The position numbers were made by a program, and so were the translations under genes. DNA of 8,772 bases from JAFGKK01 sp049684495. GTDB taxonomy: Bacteria > Chloroflexota > Anaerolineae > Anaerolineales > RBG-16-64-43. Location: positions 1 to 8,772 of the forward strand of contig JBAVFZ010000074.1 of the NCBI GenBank assembly GCA_049684495.1. Reading direction: 5' to 3'. The notes under the pieces are model-generated. The model searched no databases. It was not told the origin of the DNA and saw nothing but the letters and a program-made list of their open reading frames with translations. Below are positions 1-6,404 of the stretch, piece by piece. Positions within the stretch are counted from its first letter, which is position 1. Every line of letters starts with the position of its first letter.

Positions 1-286
1 GTATTATTCTGCTCTCCATCAGCCAATCCATCCCTCTGATATTCTTTATTCGACACGCGAAACCTATTAACCACAAAGACACGAAGACACGAATCTCCAA
101 GATTATTTGAAAAGGGTTTCTTCGCGCCTTAGCGTCTTCGTGGTATTATTCTGCTCTCCATCAGCCAATCCATCCCTCTGATATTCTTTATTCGACGCGC
201 GAAACCTATTAACCACAAAGACACGAAGACTCGAAGTTCCAAGATTATTTGAAAAGGTTTTCTTCGCGCTTTAGCGTCTTCGTGGT
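1..286. repeat. Two tandem copies of a 142-bp unit, each with a long hairpin
   Basis: Copy 1 is 1-142 and copy 2 is 143-284. They align without gaps and by eye differ at 6 of 142 positions (about 96% identity). A third copy begins (gtat at 285-288) and then diverges; more copies may lie before base 1. Each unit holds an inverted repeat with 24-nt arms, 70-93 with 121-144 and 212-235 with 263-286, separated by a 27-nt AT-rich spacer. The left arm begins accacaaagacacgaag and the right arm ends gcgtcttcgtggt. In copy 1, 19 of 24 positions are Watson-Crick. Four of the five mismatches become G-U pairs in minus-strand RNA, giving 23 of 24, so the structure favours transcripts running out of the dehydrogenase gene. 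It has no coding capacity. It could be a REP/MITE-like non-coding element or a transcript 3' end. Confidence 0.9.
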
Positions 287-377
287 ATCTGCCCTTTAAC
301 GCGGCGGACTTCTTCGGACAGCCGCCGGGGTTCATTGTATTCCCGAAGAACCCCTTCACATTTTTCCTCATTACCGG
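287..377. other. Non-coding stretch after the dehydrogenase with two adjacent small hairpins
   Basis: This completes the gene-free stretch 1-377. Two inverted repeats lie side by side: ggcgg at 303-307 with ccgcc at 322-326, and a perfect 7-bp pair, ggggttc at 327-333 with gaacccc at 348-354. No T-run follows either hairpin on the minus strand, so a classical intrinsic terminator is not supported. A TACAAT (minus strand, 334-339) falls in the second loop. Short open frames cross this stretch but have no recognisable protein or ribosome binding site. Confidence 0.5.
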
Positions 378-1388
378 TCACCCCTTCGGCCGCAGGTGAA
401 CCTTGAGCGTGCGGCCGGCGGCGAACTCGCCGAACCCGCGTTCGAAATCCGAAAGCGGCAGGGTGTGGCTGATGAGCGGGGTGACGTCGATGGCGCCGCT
501 GGCCAGCCAGGCGATGGCCGGTTGAAATGTGTAGCAGAGCGCGAAACTGCCGATGATCGTCAGGTCCCTGCGGAAGATATCGTACGGCGCCCAGGAGACG
601 GTCTCCCCCCGCGGGGCAACGCCGAACTGCAGATACTGCCCGCGCGGCGCGAGGAACCCGGGCGCCTGGGCGATCACGGCCGGTGCGCCCGTGGCATCGA
701 TGACGACCGGGAACCCGTAAGGCGCCAATTCGCGCAGCCGTTCGATTGGGGGAGGATCGGCGGCCAATGCGAGGGCGCCCATTTTTTCCGCAAGCGTCCG
801 GCGGCCGGATTCCTTCTCGACCACGACGATCCGCGCCGCGCCGCTGTGCCGCAGCGCCTGGACCAGGAGCAGCCCCATCGGGCCCGCGCCGAAGATCAGC
901 GCGTCGTCGCCCGGATGGACGCGCATGCGTTCCAGCGCGTACACGACGCAGGAGACCGGTTCGATGAAGGAGGCCTGCGCGTCGCTCAATCCGTCCGGGA
1001 TCGGGTAGCAGGCGCGGGCCGGGACGGCAACGCGCTCGGCGAACGCTCCCGGGCGGGTGATCCCCACCCCCTGCCAGTTCAGGCAATGGTTGGCCTGCAG
1101 CGCGCGGCAGAAGTGGCATTCCCCGCAATTAAGATTGGGATCGGCCGACACGCGTTCCCCGCCGCGGAATGTCTTGACGTCCTTTCCCACTTCGACGATC
1201 CGCCCCGTAAACTCGTGCCCGCCGATCACCGGGAAAGCGCTTTGATATTCGTTGCGGTAGATATGCAGGTCGGTGCCGCAGATTCCCGCTTCGGCCACTT
1301 CCACGACGACCTCATCCGGCGCGGGCCGCGGTTCGGGGACCTGTTCGATGGAGATCTTCAGCGGAGCGGGGAAGACGACGGCCTGCAT
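378..1388 (-). CDS. Zinc-dependent medium-chain alcohol/polyol dehydrogenase
   Basis: A 336-residue, full-length member of the zinc MDR superfamily, closest in layout to the sorbitol/threonine dehydrogenase branch. It would oxidise an alcohol or polyol to a ketone or aldehyde in the cytosol. Catalytic zinc ligands are visible as C37 (GICGTD), H58-E59 (GGHEF) and E143 (FIEP). The structural zinc lobe is C88, C91, C94 and C102. The Rossmann motif GAGPMG is at 167-172, and E191 ends the second strand (VVVEKE), which usually signals NAD rather than NADP. The ATG is preceded by AAGGAG (1395-1400, 6-nt spacer), whose first A is the last base of the hydrolase stop codon upstream. The two genes are 11 nt apart and surely co-transcribed. 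A TACAAT box at 1426-1431 inside the hydrolase 3' end could give an internal promoter. The substrate cannot be told from sequence. Confidence 0.93.
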   Translation of the reverse strand: MQAVVFPAPLKISIEQVPEPRPAPDEVVVEVAEAGICGTDLHIYRNEYQSAFPVIGGHEFTGRIVEVGKDVKTFRGGERVSADPNLNCGECHFCRALQANHCLNWQGVGITRPGAFAERVAVPARACYPIPDGLSDAQASFIEPVSCVVYALERMRVHPGDDALIFGAGPMGLLLVQALRHSGAARIVVVEKESGRRTLAEKMGALALAADPPPIERLRELAPYGFPVVIDATGAPAVIAQAPGFLAPRGQYLQFGVAPRGETVSWAPYDIFRRDLTIIGSFALCYTFQPAIAWLASGAIDVTPLISHTLPLSDFERGFGEFAAGRTLKVHLRPKG

Positions 1389-1399
1389 GCATCACTCCT

Positions 1400-2326
1400 T
1401 CATCCCGGTCCGGTCGGGGACGGAGATTGTACAAGGTGGCGATCGAAGAATCCGATCAGCTTTTCCTCGTATTCCTTGGGATGGGCAAACAGCGCGTCGA
1501 TGTGGCCGGCTTCCTCCCGGAACCAGCTTTCCTTTGGTTCCCGCGCGGCATCGAAATAAACTTGATTGAAAGGCCGGTCATCGCCGGCGGCGATCAGGAA
1601 GACGGGCGTGGGTGAAATTCGCGAGACGGCTTCGTGCATCGGGGTGGGATTCCATATTCCCGTCGCCGCCTGGACCAGGTTAAAGGTCATCCACATCGAA
1701 GGCGCCCAGATCCGGTCCGCCGGGCGGGCGCCGGAAACCCAATCCGCGAACGTCGGGTATCCGCAGCCTTCCGCGACGACCGCCGCCAGCCGGTCCGTCT
1801 CCGCCGCGGCGTAGAGCGCAATCCTGGCTCCGGCCGAGAGGCCCAGCACGCCGATTCGTTCCGGATCCACGTCCGTGCGGTTGTTCAGAAAATCCAGCGC
1901 CGCAAGGACGTCCCGGTCCGCGTCCCAGCCCATGGCATACAAGCCGCCGTCGCTTTCGCCCTGCGAACGCGTATCGTAAAGCAATACCCCGTATCCGTGC
2001 TTGGCCAGAAGCGCCGCGTGGTACAGCATGCCGGTGCGGTTGCCGTTGAAGGCGTGCACGAGGATTATGGCCGCGCCGTTTGTGGAAGGCACATACCAAC
2101 CACGGAGGGTCAATCCGTCTTCGGTGGTGAAGGACGCTTCCGAAAAGGGCAATCCCAGGTCGGCGGGGGAAATGGCGCCGATCGCAAATCGGGCGGGATG
2201 CGTCGCCGTATAGGCGTCATAAGCCGGTAAAACCACGTTTACCGCGAGGATTACAAGGAACAGCGTAAAAAGCAGCAGGTTGCGGTAGTAGTTCCATCCG
2301 CGTTTTACAGATACTACTGTCGGCAT
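1400..2326 (-). CDS. Membrane-anchored alpha/beta hydrolase
   Basis: A 308-residue serine hydrolase of the alpha/beta fold. A short basic start is followed by one hydrophobic segment at about 17-35, probably an uncleaved anchor that puts the catalytic domain outside the membrane. The core begins near 65 (FTTEDGLTLRGWYVP). HAFNGNR at 91-97 takes the place of the oxyanion-hole HG loop, and the nucleophile elbow is GLSAG at 162-166 with S164. The likely acid is D249 or D250 (AAGDDRPF), and H275 (AGHIDALF) completes the triad. The layout resembles peptidase-S9-like or Dlh-type hydrolases; substrate unknown. I chose the ATG at 2326, with GGAG 8 nt upstream, over a TTG at 2353 that adds nine residues. 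A TACAAT box lies 77 nt upstream. The gene is followed after 11 nt by the dehydrogenase. Confidence 0.9.
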   Translation of the reverse strand: MPTVVSVKRGWNYYRNLLLFTLFLVILAVNVVLPAYDAYTATHPARFAIGAISPADLGLPFSEASFTTEDGLTLRGWYVPSTNGAAIILVHAFNGNRTGMLYHAALLAKHGYGVLLYDTRSQGESDGGLYAMGWDADRDVLAALDFLNNRTDVDPERIGVLGLSAGARIALYAAAETDRLAAVVAEGCGYPTFADWVSGARPADRIWAPSMWMTFNLVQAATGIWNPTPMHEAVSRISPTPVFLIAAGDDRPFNQVYFDAAREPKESWFREEAGHIDALFAHPKEYEEKLIGFFDRHLVQSPSPTGPG

Positions 2327-2545
2327 GATCGCTTCTCCATCTCCCCTTGCCAAAAGGATGCTCCGGCGCCGGTTTAAAAGCGCGTGACGTTAAGCAAAGC
2401 CGATTGTACATGAAGGACGACATCCCATACCCTCCCCTAAAAGCATGTTCCCCCGTTTGCCCTTGTCCCCAATTATTTATGGTGATGATTTCTCAAGGGC
2501 AGATGGGATAACCCCAGGGGGAGGGTGGGCAGAGGGGTGTCTGTC
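2327..2545. other. Intergenic region with several complementary segments
   Basis: This separates the GNAT gene from the hydrolase. Three exact complementary pairs are visible: atcccat 2422-2428 with atgggat 2503-2509; ccctcccc 2430-2437 with ggggaggg 2518-2525; and gcccttg 2459-2465 with caagggc 2494-2500. The first two cross each other, so they cannot form together except as a pseudoknot; the third nests inside both. No T-run marks a terminator. It may be the 3' end of the GNAT transcript or a leader for the hydrolase. No open frame here looks real. Confidence 0.4.
2403..2408 (-). promoter_or_regulatory. -10-like box (TACAAT) upstream of the hydrolase
   Basis: On the minus strand the sequence reads TTCATGTACAAT, and the same 12 bases occur upstream of the nitroreductase. 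TACAAT matches the bacterial -10 consensus at 5 of 6 positions. No good -35 hexamer is seen at 16-18 nt. The box ends 77 nt before the hydrolase ATG. Confidence 0.35.
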
Positions 2546-3076
2546 TCAAGCATTGATGGAATATAAGAGCCGCACAAATCCCCCCGGACGGACGGTTTCC
2601 CGTTCGAGGCGCATCCCGGATTTAACGGCCACCCGCTCGGAGCGCCGGTTGCCGGGCTCGATCAGCGATATCAGCCGCTTCAATCCGAGAATGTGAAACG
2701 CGTATTCCTTGAGCGCGGCGGCGATCTCGGTCGCGTACCCCTTGCCCCAGGCGGCCGCCGCCAGCACGTAGATCAGTTCGATATCGGACGTCCCTTCGAC
2801 TTCCTTTTCCATCAGGCCGCAGTGACCAATGACCATGCCGGAGTCTATTTCCACCAACGCCCACAGGTCGTACTTTTCGGCGAAAGGCGCGAGCGCGGTT
2901 TTTTCCAAATCCGACACGAGGAAACCGCGCTCCCGCGGGCCGCCCATGAAGCGGGTTACCTCCGGATCGGCCCACAACGCGACCAATGCCGGCACGTGCG
3001 CGTTTTGAAGCCGCGTCAGTATCAGCCGCCGTGTCCGGAGGATCTCCAATGGGTTTTCCGGTGCGGGCGGGATCAC
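2546..3076 (-). CDS. GNAT-family N-acetyltransferase
   Basis: A 176-residue protein of the RimJ/RimL-like GNAT group, which moves an acetyl group from acetyl-CoA to an amine on a protein, amino acid or small molecule. The usual start of this group is present (LEILRTRRLILTRL at 10-23), followed by a middle section ending IELIYVLAAAAWGKGYATEIAAAL at 99-122. There GKGYA (111-115) is the acetyl-CoA pyrophosphate loop. The late signature N143...S146...K152-SGM is also there. The frame is open far upstream, giving an ORF of 391 codons, but that extension only shadows the previous gene. I place the start at GTG 3076-3074 because it forms a GTGA overlap with the stop of the upstream gene and has GGAG 6 nt before it. 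The pair is therefore translationally coupled. The substrate is unknown. Confidence 0.88.
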   Translation of the reverse strand: MIPPAPENPLEILRTRRLILTRLQNAHVPALVALWADPEVTRFMGGPRERGFLVSDLEKTALAPFAEKYDLWALVEIDSGMVIGHCGLMEKEVEGTSDIELIYVLAAAAWGKGYATEIAAALKEYAFHILGLKRLISLIEPGNRRSERVAVKSGMRLERETVRPGGFVRLLYSINA

Positions 3077-3687
3077 GGCAGCTCCACCCCGGGATTCTTT
3101 TCGTACCCGGACCCGAACCGGCACAGCTGATCCAGCACCGCGGCGAAGAGATCGAACAACGCCTTCAGCCGCTCCACATCCGTGACCACTCCCATTGTCT
3201 GGAAGTACAGTTCGTCCACGCCTTCCGGGAACTTGTTCTGGAACCAGCCTTCGTCGTCCTTTACTTCCAAGTGGATATCCGGCTGGTTTTGGATCAGCCG
3301 GCGGATTTCGAGGTTCGACAGCAGCCGGTAGACCAGGTCCTGCGAGGAGGATTGGATGATGAATTCGTCGTCGAAATACGCATCCCCGATTTCGAGATCC
3401 TGCGTGCCGAGCAGTTTGGCAATCCCGCTGAAGATGCCCTTGCGGTAGACGTTGAACCGGAACCCGTCCGGGTTCACGAACGGCGCGCGGATCCGGGTGT
3501 AGGTGACGTGGGATTTCCCGGTGCTGACGGTGTAGGTATCCAGGGTGATCTCCCATTCGCGGTGCGCGAGGACCACCTTCCCCTCTTTGAAAAACCCGCC
3601 CGGCTGATACTCCGCGCCGATATCCCGGCTGAGCTGGGACCACATCTCTTCTTTGCTGGGGCCGAATATTCCACGTAGCAATCCCAT
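3073..3687 (-). CDS. Conserved-looking protein of unknown function
   Basis: A 204-residue soluble protein with no signal peptide or membrane segment. I do not recognise its family. The sequence reads like a folded alpha/beta domain: a short N-terminal helix region (EEMWSQLSRDIGAEY, 13-27), then strand-rich stretches at about 35-85 with alternating polar and hydrophobic residues. A compact motif follows (LLGTQDLEIGDAYFDDEFII, 92-111), then helices to about 190, including VERLKALFDLFAAVLDQL (171-188). The ATG has AGGAG about 7 nt upstream. Its TGA overlaps the GTG of the acetyltransferase, so the two are made together and could act together, but nothing in the sequence shows how. The coding call rests on the ribosome site, natural protein composition and exact coupling to the next gene. 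Confidence 0.8.
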   Translation of the reverse strand: MGLLRGIFGPSKEEMWSQLSRDIGAEYQPGGFFKEGKVVLAHREWEITLDTYTVSTGKSHVTYTRIRAPFVNPDGFRFNVYRKGIFSGIAKLLGTQDLEIGDAYFDDEFIIQSSSQDLVYRLLSNLEIRRLIQNQPDIHLEVKDDEGWFQNKFPEGVDELYFQTMGVVTDVERLKALFDLFAAVLDQLCRFGSGYEKNPGVELP

Positions 3688-3820
3688 TCGTGTCTCCTGT
3701 CCGCCGGTGATTAAACGTCATGCCCGGCGGCCGTAAAATGGCTGCTGTTGATCGGGCGGTGTGCCCTCGATGGGAAAACGGACCGTTGCGGGAAGCACAT
3801 CCTCAATCCCGAAAACCCGT

Positions 3821-4240
3821 TTACGGACCGGTCGTCGTCCGCGGCGCGGGGACGGACTGGTTCAGGCGGGTGTCCACCCCCTGGATGTGGTTCATGATCC
3901 ATTCCAGTAAAACGGTGAACGTGTCGTTTACCAGCGCCGGGTCCATCCCGAGGGTTTGCCACTCGTCATAAAACGCGCTGAACCGGTTCAGAAACTCCGC
4001 GTGCGCGCGCCGGTTCTCCGCCGCCGCCGGGCATTGATATTTATCCATATACGCTTCTTCGCGTCGGAAATGCCATTCCGCATAAAATTGCAGGAAGTCC
4101 AGGATCCGGCCGGTTTCCGCGCGCCGCTGGCTTTCCCCGAGCGACATGCAGGCGTAGAAATCATTGAACCGGTCGATGATCTGCCGGTGATGATAATCGA
4201 GTTCGGGGACGCCGGTTGTCATGCCGGGATGCCAGTTCAA
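3821..4240 (-). CDS. Bacteriohemerythrin-like protein with one iron-ligand His replaced by Asn
   Basis: A 139-residue single-domain hemerythrin, a four-helix bundle whose di-iron site normally binds O2 and serves in oxygen storage, delivery or sensing. Against the canonical seven ligands I find H18 (LDYHHRQ), H57 and E61 (EWHFRREEAYM), H80 (RAHAEFL), and H118 with D123 (WIMNHIQGVD). The first His of the usual HxxxH pair is N76 (AENRRAH); the codon is AAC, one base from CAC. W3 and the GVPELD segment match the family start. Translation starts at TTG, backed by a very strong AAGGAGG at 4246-4252 with a 5-nt spacer. A TACAAT box lies 54 nt upstream. The gene has its own intergenic regions on both sides and is probably monocistronic. 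With six of seven ligands it may still bind iron; whether it binds O2 normally is open. Confidence 0.93.
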   Translation of the reverse strand: MNWHPGMTTGVPELDYHHRQIIDRFNDFYACMSLGESQRRAETGRILDFLQFYAEWHFRREEAYMDKYQCPAAAENRRAHAEFLNRFSAFYDEWQTLGMDPALVNDTFTVLLEWIMNHIQGVDTRLNQSVPAPRTTTGP

Positions 4241-4245
4241 TGCGC

Positions 4246-4252
4246 CCTCCTT
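4246..4252 (-). promoter_or_regulatory. Strong Shine-Dalgarno site that decides a TTG start
   Basis: AAGGAGG on the minus strand lies 5 nt before TTG 4240-4238. The only nearby in-frame ATG is six codons later, inside the conserved hemerythrin start, and has no such site. This is the best ribosome site in the window and fixes the TTG as the start. Confidence 0.8.
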
Positions 4253-4293
4253 CCGGATATCAAATCGCCGATGCGCTCCCGCGTCGGATCAGG

Positions 4294-4299
4294 ATTGTA
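4294..4299 (-). promoter_or_regulatory. -10-like box (TACAAT) upstream of the hemerythrin
   Basis: On the minus strand the context is TTTGATACAATCC, 54 nt before the TTG start. The stretch just upstream is pyrimidine-rich (CTTTTCTTCTTTGA), and the -35 match is poor (TTCCCC at 16 nt). It is a plausible promoter because the gene stands alone after an intergenic palindrome. Confidence 0.4.
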
Positions 4300-4330
4300 T
4301 CAAAGAAGAAAAGTCGGGGAACCTTTCGGA

Positions 4331-4378
4331 ACCCTTAGGGTCGGAGAACCTGTCAGGTGCCAAACACCTGTCAGGTGC
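4331..4378. repeat. Twin odd palindromes plus a neighbouring ACCCT-T-AGGGT palindrome
   Basis: The 13-mer acctgtcaggtgc occurs exactly twice, at 4348-4360 and 4366-4378 (18-bp period). On the minus strand the second reads CACCTG-A-CAGGTG, a perfect 6-bp inverted repeat around one base, and the partner has one end base changed. The two copies also pair with each other: 4348-4359 with 4365-4376 gives 11 of 12 pairs around a 5-nt loop. A third palindrome, ACCCT-T-AGGGT, is at 4331-4341. The block lies after the membrane-protein gene and about 30-80 nt upstream of the hemerythrin -10-like box. It could be a transcript end, a dispersed intergenic repeat, or an operator for a dimeric regulator. Confidence 0.7.
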
Positions 4379-4429
4379 GAAGATCCGGTCGGGTTCTGAT
4401 CTCGGCCGCGGCATGCAGGAAAACCCCAT

Positions 4430-5167
4430 TTAGGAGTTCGGCGGTATGACCGGAAAATGAATCCTGACCGGGTGGATTAATCCGATAGCGACGGCGACCG
4501 GAACGGCAAAGAGGACCGGGAGGAACACGGCCGCGGGATACATCCACCAGGGCGGTTTCCGGGCGCCGCGCCCGGCGGGGAAGGCCTGCGCCGGCAGGTA
4601 CACCATCAGCCCATACACGAAAATCCACAGCCCGAATTGCAGGAAGGCCTGCGTCCCGCTGAACGACACCTCTGCGCTCAAGCCCGTCAGGCCGAAGAGC
4701 AGGAACACCGCGTTCGGGCTGAAGTCGTAGCGCTGCAGGAGCAGCGACCAGCCGGCGAACATCGGCACGAACACAATGACGCTGTGCAGGCAAACGACGT
4801 CGAAATAATTTCCGGAGGCGGTGATGTAAGCCGATCCGTACGGGACTCCGAACAGCGGCGCCAGATTCGTCAGAGCCGTCGTAATGGCTTCCTCCGCGAG
4901 CGCCAGCGCCGTTGCGCATGCAACAAATTTGATCCGCGGATCGATCCGCACGCCCTGCAGGAACGCGCGCGCCGGATCGCGCAGCAGCCGCTGTAGCGAT
5001 CCGCCCAGCACCACCCATACCAGCACCAGACCGGAACCCATCAGCAATACGGCGCGCGTGTTGGGCGGAGCGCCGAGCAGCGCGATCGCCGCGATGGCCG
5101 CGGTCGAGAGGATCAGCCAGGCGCCGAGGACGGCGATCAGGCAGCCGGATCCCGTGCATCCTTTCAT
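4430..5167 (-). CDS. Multi-pass membrane protein of unknown function
   Basis: A 245-residue integral membrane protein with about six or seven hydrophobic segments, near residues 9-31, 38-57, 82-104, 123-145, 152-167, 172-193 and 210-232. Polar residues lie within or beside these segments: E92-E93 (ALAEEAITTALTN), H128 (VVCLHSVIVF) and E166 (GLSAEVSFSG). This suggests an intramembrane active or binding site, but the EExxxR motif of CPBP/CAAX-type proteases is absent and I do not recognise a family. The ATG begins 7 nt after the stop of the upstream ICMT-like methyltransferase and has only a weak GAGG about 12 nt upstream, so translation is probably coupled to that gene. The two products may share a membrane substrate (inference). 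Confidence 0.8.
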   Translation of the reverse strand: MKGCTGSGCLIAVLGAWLILSTAAIAAIALLGAPPNTRAVLLMGSGLVLVWVVLGGSLQRLLRDPARAFLQGVRIDPRIKFVACATALALAEEAITTALTNLAPLFGVPYGSAYITASGNYFDVVCLHSVIVFVPMFAGWSLLLQRYDFSPNAVFLLFGLTGLSAEVSFSGTQAFLQFGLWIFVYGLMVYLPAQAFPAGRGARKPPWWMYPAAVFLPVLFAVPVAVAIGLIHPVRIHFPVIPPNS

Positions 5168-5174
5168 CGCCGGC

Positions 5175-5831
5175 TCAGCCCTCTTTGCGGAATTTCCAGC
5201 GCGGCAGGAACCGGCCGGACCGGCCGATATACCGGGCGTAGGTGTCCGGCGATGCGGCGAGCAGGAAATCCTCTTCGCGGATAGCCTGCCGGCGGATTGC
5301 GGCCCAGCCGAGCATGCCGAGCAGGGGAAGCCAGGCGCCGGTGAAGAGGAAGAGGATGATGTTCAGGGATGCTTCCGAGGCGTAGCGCGGATGCCGGATG
5401 ATGGCATACGGGCCTTCCGTTGCCAGGCGGAATTGATGGTTTTTCTTCAGAAAGAAGGGGGAGTAGCCGGGATGGAACACCAGGACGAGCAATCCCCAGA
5501 TGCCGTTGCCGATGAATAGGATTGCGCCGGCCGCATTGGCTTCAAGGGGAAGCTTCATCTGCACGCTGGCCGGGAATGTTTCCCATCCCGGTACGGCGGC
5601 GGCAAGGAGGTACATCGCCATTGTGGCGATATTCGCCAGGAACACCAGTAGCGTTCCCGCGCCGATCCACCATGTGTTCCGGCGGGGGGCCGGATCCGGA
5701 TCGGTTTTAGGTTCGAGGATCTGCGCCTGTTTTGAAAATAAATGCCGGGCGATGGGGAGCGTGACCAGCCACAGAACGAGCAGCGCGCCGTAGGTGTAGG
5801 CGATGATTGCGGCGATCGTTGAAATGGTCAT
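5175..5831 (-). CDS. Isoprenylcysteine carboxyl methyltransferase/PEMT-like membrane methyltransferase
   Basis: A 218-residue integral membrane enzyme of the ICMT/PEMT superfamily, which transfers methyl from SAM to lipid-like or other hydrophobic substrates. Hydrophobic segments lie near 5-26, 54-79, 99-121 and 152-178. The SAM-binding signature is clear: EGPYAIIRHPRY at 139-150 (G140, P141, Y142, R146, H147, P148) and the C-terminal block REEDFLL...YARYIGRSGRFLP at about 185-210, with E186 and E187. Bacteria lack standard CaaX prenylation, so the substrate is probably not a prenylcysteine protein. I chose ATG 5831, which has GGGAG 8 nt upstream; the longer open frame upstream overlaps the nitroreductase and is not protein-like. 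It lies 52 nt after the nitroreductase and 7 nt before the next membrane protein, probably one operon. Confidence 0.9.
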   Translation of the reverse strand: MTISTIAAIIAYTYGALLVLWLVTLPIARHLFSKQAQILEPKTDPDPAPRRNTWWIGAGTLLVFLANIATMAMYLLAAAVPGWETFPASVQMKLPLEANAAGAILFIGNGIWGLLVLVFHPGYSPFFLKKNHQFRLATEGPYAIIRHPRYASEASLNIILFLFTGAWLPLLGMLGWAAIRRQAIREEDFLLAASPDTYARYIGRSGRFLPRWKFRKEG

Positions 5832-5883
5832 TTGGGTCAACTCCCGCTTGGGCAATACGGCAGGCTCGCGATGACCGACCGGG

Positions 5884-6369
5884 TTAATATTTTTCCCAAT
5901 GCAACACTTCGCCGAGCGGCTTTTTCTCTTTGACCGGGTTCTCCGCCGGAACGCCGAGCGGCACGAGCGCGAGAATCCGTTTCCCGCCCGGGACTCCCAG
6001 CAGCTTTTTAAACTCCTCCTCGCGCGGCAGCGCATCCCCCTCCACCCAGCATCCGCCGTATCCCAGCGCGGCGCAGGCCAGGAGCATGTTCTGGATCGCC
6101 GCCGCGCCGTCCTCCACCCACCAGCGGCTTTGCGGATCCATCACGACCGCGATCACCGCGGGTGCCTGTTCGATCCACGCGCCGGCGGCTTTCAATTGTC
6201 CGATCGTTCCTTTTTCCGTCACGACGATGAAATCCCACGGCTGCCGGTTGCTGCCCGTCGCCGCCAGCCTTCCGGCGTCGGCGATCGTCTCCAGGTCTTT
6301 CCGGGGAATGGGCGCCGGGGTAAATTTCCGGATGCTTCTGCGGGTGCGGATGGCTTCCAAGGCATCCAT
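5884..6369 (-). CDS. Small nitroreductase-family flavoprotein
   Basis: A 161-residue protein of the FMN-dependent nitroreductase family. These enzymes use NAD(P)H to reduce nitro groups, quinones or similar acceptors, usually as dimers in the cytosol. The family start with the FMN phosphate-binding RRS is at 10-12 (IRTRRSIRKF). The conserved ATGSNRQPWDFIVV block is at 37-50, with S40, N41, Q43 and W45, and the central helix AAAIQNMLLACAALGYGGCW is at 89-108. The C-terminal nucleotide loop RILALVPLGVPAE is at 131-143. The length suits the short subfamily seen in anaerobes and archaea. The ATG has AAAGGAG 9 nt upstream and a -10-like box 36 nt upstream, so this is probably the first gene of the unit that continues with the ICMT-like enzyme. 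The physiological substrate is not predictable. Confidence 0.93.
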   Translation of the reverse strand: MDALEAIRTRRSIRKFTPAPIPRKDLETIADAGRLAATGSNRQPWDFIVVTEKGTIGQLKAAGAWIEQAPAVIAVVMDPQSRWWVEDGAAAIQNMLLACAALGYGGCWVEGDALPREEEFKKLLGVPGGKRILALVPLGVPAENPVKEKKPLGEVLHWEKY

Positions 6370-6404
6370 AGGGTGTGCTCCTTTCGAAAACTGGTATTGG
6401 AATT

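Noticed and set aside
1..286. CRISPR array
   Set aside because: Only two copies of a 142-bp unit, head to tail with no unique spacers and no cas genes.
271..1128. 285-codon minus-strand frame across the dehydrogenase and its downstream region
   Set aside because: Shadow frame of the dehydrogenase with Arg/Pro-rich translation; its last part runs into the hairpins and the repeat.
396..1559. 387-codon open frame on the plus strand opposite the dehydrogenase
   Set aside because: Antisense to a clear zinc dehydrogenase; its Arg/Asp-rich translation has no recognisable domain. Typical of GC-rich DNA.
3077..3721. Upstream extension of the acetyltransferase frame, giving a single 391-codon open frame
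   Set aside because: It lies wholly over the 204-residue gene in another frame and has the Arg/Pro/Gly-rich look of a shadow translation. The GTG at 3076 with GGAG and a GTGA overlap gives a normal GNAT length.
3688..3820. Small gene or regulatory element between the hemerythrin and the 204-residue protein
   Set aside because: No open frame with a ribosome site or protein-like composition. A TTTAAT at 3710-3715 resembles a -10 box but has no convincing -35.
4371..5159. 262-codon minus-strand frame across the unknown membrane protein
   Set aside because: Arg-rich shadow; the alternative frame shows regular membrane segments and a start 7 nt after the methyltransferase stop.
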